Source: Xenophilus sp. AP218F
GTDB taxonomy: Bacteria > Pseudomonadota > Gammaproteobacteria > Burkholderiales > Chromobacteriaceae
Reading direction: 5' to 3'
DNA: 64,000 bases
Assembly: GCA_002213445.1 (NCBI GenBank)
Contig: NJIE01000023.1
Span: 142,540-206,539, forward strand
The translations under genes and the position numbers were made by a program. The notes under the pieces are model-generated. The model had not been told where the DNA came from. It made no database searches and saw only the letters and a program-made list of their open reading frames with translations. Position 1 is the stretch's first letter; the number at the start of each line of letters is the position of its first letter. This document shows, one piece after another, positions 60,654 through 64,000 of this stretch.

Positions 60654-63600
60654 ATGACCACCGCTCTCACAGCCAAGGATATAACAGCTACCTACGGGGA
60701 ACTTCCACTAGTCGAGATTCCCGCGATCAACTGCTTTACTTCCCTTGGCTGGGAGACGGCCAACCTCTACAACGAGACGTTCGGCCCGGATGGTACAGAG
60801 GGGCGTAAATCGGCAGCAGAGGTGATCTTAGTACCTCGCCTTCGCAAGGCTCTAGAAGACATAAACCCCGGTTACCCAGCCTCTGCCTACGATCAAGCTA
60901 TCGAACAGTTGACGGAAGATCGCTCCAAACAAATCCCGGTCAATGCAAACCAAGCCTTCTACAAGCTACTCAGGGATCGCGTAAAGGTAGATATCACTGA
61001 CAATGAAGGCAACCCTCAGACGGTCGAGCTTTCGGTCATTAACTGGAAAAACCCAAAGAAAAACGACTTCTTCCTCGCCCAGCAGATGTGGGTTTCGGGC
61101 GACATGTACAAACGCCGCTGCGACCTGCTCGGCTTCGTCAACGGTATTCCGCTGGTCTTCATCGAACTGAAGGGGCCGCACGTTCCCCTGAAATCTGCCT
61201 ATGACGACAATCTGAAAGACTACAAGGGACAGAGCATTCCGCAGCTCTTCCACCCTAATGCCTTCATCCTGCTGTCCAACGGCTTACAGACCCGTGTTGG
61301 TACCCTTACCAGCCCTTGGGAACATTTCTTCGAGTGGCGTCGGATCGACGATGAGAGCGAAGCTGGCTCTACCAGTTTGGAGACAGCGATTCTTGGTCTC
61401 TGCGACAAAGAGAGACTGCTCGACATCGTTGAGAACTTCACCCTGTTCGAGACAGCGCGGGGCGGGTTGATCAAGAAGGTAGCAAAGAACCACCAGTACC
61501 TCGGGGTGAACAAGGCGATTGCCCAGATGGTCAAGCTGCGGGAGTCCGGTGATGTCGAAGCGGCCAAGCGGCTGGGGGTCTTCTGGCACACACAAGGGAG
61601 CGGCAAGAGCCTCTCCATGGTGTTCTTCACCCAGAAGGTACTCCGTAAGTTACCCGGTAAGTGGACGTTTGTGATCGTCACCGACCGTGCCGAACTGGAC
61701 ACCCAAATCTACAAGACCTTCACGGCAACCGGCGCAATCACTGGGGCTGAAGTTCAGGCTAATAGCGGCGAGCACTTAAAGCAGCTCTTGTCTCAGGATC
61801 AACGCTACGTCTTCAGCCTGATCCAGAAGTTCCACACGGACAAGGGAGAGGCATACCCGAAGATTTCAGACCGCAGTGACATCATCGTCATCACGGACGA
61901 AGCCCACCGCAGCCAGTACGACATCTTCGCGCTCAACATGCGCAATGCCCTACCTCATGCAGCTTTCCTTGGCTTCACAGGTACACCGCTGATTGCCGGA
62001 GAGGAAGAACGTACTCGCGAAGTCTTCGGGGATTACGTTTCGGTCTATGACTTCGCCCGCTCCATCGAGGATGGGGCTACCGTACCGCTCTACTATGAGA
62101 ACCGGACGCCTGAGCTTCAGATAACTAACGATGACCTGAACAAGGACATCGAAGCCCTGCTGGAAAACGCCGAACTGGATGAGGAACAGCAGAAGAAATT
62201 GGAACGGGAGTTTGCCCGTGAGTACCACCTGATCACCCGAGAAGACCGTCTGGATGCTGTTGCAGCTGATCTGGTGAAGCATTTTCTCGGTCGTGGCTAT
62301 CGGGGCAAGGCCATGATGGTCTGCATCGATAAAGCCACTGCGGTGAAAATGTACGACAAGGTTCAGGCCCACTGGAAGCAACAGTTGGCTGACCTTCACA
62401 CGCAATTGAAGACTGCCACCGGGGATGCCAAGGAGGTGCTGGCCGAGAAGATCATGGTCATGCAATCCACCGATATGGCTGTGGTGGTTTCCCAGTCTCA
62501 GAACGAAGTAGAAGACCTGAAGGCCAAGGGCATCGACATTACCCCGCATCGTGAACGGATGGTGAAAGAGGACTTGGACGAACAGTTCAAAGACCCTGAT
62601 GGCCCCCTGCGGCTGGTCTTTGTCTGCGCCATGTGGATAACCGGTTTTGATGTACCAACCTGTTCGACTCTGTACCTCGACAAGCCGATGCGTAACCACA
62701 CCCTGATGCAGACCATCGCTCGGGCTAACCGTGTGGCACCCGGCAAGACTGCGGGTCTGATCGTCGATTACGTGGGCATCTTCCGTAACCTTCAGGATGC
62801 CCTGCGTATCTACGCCAAGCCCAACCAGCCAGGACAACTACCGATCAAGGACAAGGCTGCACTGGTCGAGCAACTAGAGGCACTGCTGAAAGAGACAGAA
62901 GGCTTCTGTGCGGGGCTGAAAGTTGATCTGAAGGCAATCGCTGCAACACCTCCAGAAAGACGCTTAGCGGCCCTTCAGGCGGCTATGGACGCAATCCTTG
63001 AGGCGGGAGAGGAGAAGGTAAAGACATACCTGCTCTTGGCTGGTCAGGTTGCTCGAACCTTCAAGGCCATACTTCCCGATGCTGCGGCCAATGCTTATGC
63101 AGCGATGTCTGTCTTGGTGTCTTACCTTGGAGCAATGATCAAGGCTCTCCGCCCTGTCGCAGATATCACTGCGGTCATGAGTGACTTGGAAGCCCTGCTG
63201 GATGACTCTATTGCTACCGAGGGGTACCACATCGGGGAGCGCCCTGAAGCTGAAGCGTTAATCGACTTGTCGCAGATCGACTTTGCCGCTCTTCAGAAGA
63301 AGTTCGAGGAAGGCAAGAAGGCGACCGAGACAGAGAAGCTGAAGGGTCAAATTCAGCAGAAGCTGGACAAGATGGTTCGTGAGAACAAGGGGCGGATTGA
63401 TTTCATGGAGAAATTCCAGAAGCTGATCGAGAGCTACAACGCCTCCAGCCACAATCTGGAATCCTTCTTCAAAGACCTGATGAACTTTGCCAAGAACCTG
63501 TCGGAAGAAGAGCAGCGGTCTCATCGGGAGAACCTGACCGAAGAGGAACTCGCCATCTTCGACCTACTGACTCAACCTGAACCCGAGCTGACCGACAAGG

Positions 63601-63860
63601 AGCGGGATGAGGTTAAGAAGGTCGCCAAGGAGCTATTGGCGAAACTGAAGGCGGAGAAACTGGTGCTGGACTGGAAACTGAAGACACAGACCAAGGCCGA
63701 TGTGGAGCGCACCATTCGCGACTTCTTCATCAGACTGCCTAAGGCCTATTCATCTGACCTGAAGAAGAGCAAACGGGCCAAGACCTATGCCCACGTCTAC
63801 GAGAGCTACTTCGGGGCGGGACAGAGTGTTTACCAAGGGATGTCTGCTGGAGTTCACTAA
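60654..63860 (+). CDS. hsdR: Type I restriction-modification system, restriction/translocase subunit
   Basis: A 1068-residue HsdR. The N-terminal PD-(D/E)xK nuclease has VFIELKGP near residue 170. The SF2 translocase has Walker A TQGSGKSLS near 315, DEAHRSQYD near 415, GFTGTPL near 440 and later motif VI-like TIARANRVAPGKT near 690. A long charged helical C-terminus (about 870-1040) binds the M2S core. It starts 2 bp after hsdS, completing one operon in the order M-S-R. It cuts DNA lacking the host methylation. No frameshift is visible. Confidence 0.95.
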   Translation: MTTALTAKDITATYGELPLVEIPAINCFTSLGWETANLYNETFGPDGTEGRKSAAEVILVPRLRKALEDINPGYPASAYDQAIEQLTEDRSKQIPVNANQAFYKLLRDRVKVDITDNEGNPQTVELSVINWKNPKKNDFFLAQQMWVSGDMYKRRCDLLGFVNGIPLVFIELKGPHVPLKSAYDDNLKDYKGQSIPQLFHPNAFILLSNGLQTRVGTLTSPWEHFFEWRRIDDESEAGSTSLETAILGLCDKERLLDIVENFTLFETARGGLIKKVAKNHQYLGVNKAIAQMVKLRESGDVEAAKRLGVFWHTQGSGKSLSMVFFTQKVLRKLPGKWTFVIVTDRAELDTQIYKTFTATGAITGAEVQANSGEHLKQLLSQDQRYVFSLIQKFHTDKGEAYPKISDRSDIIVITDEAHRSQYDIFALNMRNALPHAAFLGFTGTPLIAGEEERTREVFGDYVSVYDFARSIEDGATVPLYYENRTPELQITNDDLNKDIEALLENAELDEEQQKKLEREFAREYHLITREDRLDAVAADLVKHFLGRGYRGKAMMVCIDKATAVKMYDKVQAHWKQQLADLHTQLKTATGDAKEVLAEKIMVMQSTDMAVVVSQSQNEVEDLKAKGIDITPHRERMVKEDLDEQFKDPDGPLRLVFVCAMWITGFDVPTCSTLYLDKPMRNHTLMQTIARANRVAPGKTAGLIVDYVGIFRNLQDALRIYAKPNQPGQLPIKDKAALVEQLEALLKETEGFCAGLKVDLKAIAATPPERRLAALQAAMDAILEAGEEKVKTYLLLAGQVARTFKAILPDAAANAYAAMSVLVSYLGAMIKALRPVADITAVMSDLEALLDDSIATEGYHIGERPEAEALIDLSQIDFAALQKKFEEGKKATETEKLKGQIQQKLDKMVRENKGRIDFMEKFQKLIESYNASSHNLESFFKDLMNFAKNLSEEEQRSHRENLTEEELAIFDLLTQPEPELTDKERDEVKKVAKELLAKLKAEKLVLDWKLKTQTKADVERTIRDFFIRLPKAYSSDLKKSKRAKTYAHVYESYFGAGQSVYQGMSAGVH

Positions 63861-64000
63861 CTTCAGAAAAGCATATTAGAAAACTATCGAAAGCATGACC
63901 AACGCTTGATTTTCACCTACCCTTGATCTGCCCCCGCCAGCCATACCAGCAATCAGGAGAGAAGTCCTAGGTTTGCATGGTGGTGGAACCTGCTGATCTT
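63861..64000. other. Right window edge after hsdR
   Basis: 140 bp without a recognised gene, terminator or repeat. The island's right boundary is not reached. Confidence 0.5.

Overview
The window is GC-rich chromosomal DNA from a beta-proteobacterium. Its core genes (mdtJI, ilvD, lgt, copA-copZ, ppx/phoU, rpiA, the ispF-ispD-dnaQ-rnhA-methyltransferase block facing gloB, mltD, dtd, yaaA, metG, apbC, murI), two chemoreceptors and a chaperone-usher fimbria fit a free-living member of Neisseriales, most likely Chromobacterium or a close relative. That placement is inferred from gene content and codon usage, not from a database search.

Layout. 1-12.6 kb holds an SMR efflux pair (mdtJ cut by the window edge), ilvD divergent from lgt, an amino-acid ABC importer without its ATPase, two exported peptidases, an MBL-fold/DUF190 pair and an Ntn-type acylase. 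12.6-21.2 kb holds copper export (copA-copZ behind a CsoR-like operator), nicotinamidase, a monooxygenase/ArsR pair, corA, ppx, phoU with a Pho-box-like site, and rpiA. 21.2-30 kb is housekeeping (isoprenoid, replication and detoxification genes, mltD) and includes an exact three-copy 139-bp tandem repeat between mltD and a FUSC-family gene. 30-36.6 kb is a fimbrial operon (pilin, chaperone, usher, adhesin) with a lone small fimbria-like protein facing it. 36.6-40 kb carries two methyl-accepting chemotaxis proteins.

40.04-43.97 kb is a decayed 3.9-kb genomic island in the 3' half of the initiator tRNA gene. It is bounded by a 47-bp direct repeat. It keeps only the first codons of a tyrosine integrase and the C-terminal part of a YfjP/YeeP-type GTPase. 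Between them lies a less GC-rich cargo that looks foreign: a type II thioesterase, a Bcr/CflA-type MFS exporter and an AraC regulator. This is the most unusual region of the window.

44-56.8 kb returns to core genes: metG, mdfA-type efflux, a cystine transporter next to a CoA-disulfide-reductase-like flavoprotein, apbC, murI, a secreted barnase with overlapping barstar, and a DAACS symporter. From tRNA-Ser(CGA) at 56.9 kb to the end is a second accessory region with different base composition: truncated KilA-N and phage-like remnants, then a complete type I restriction-modification operon hsdM-hsdS-hsdR.
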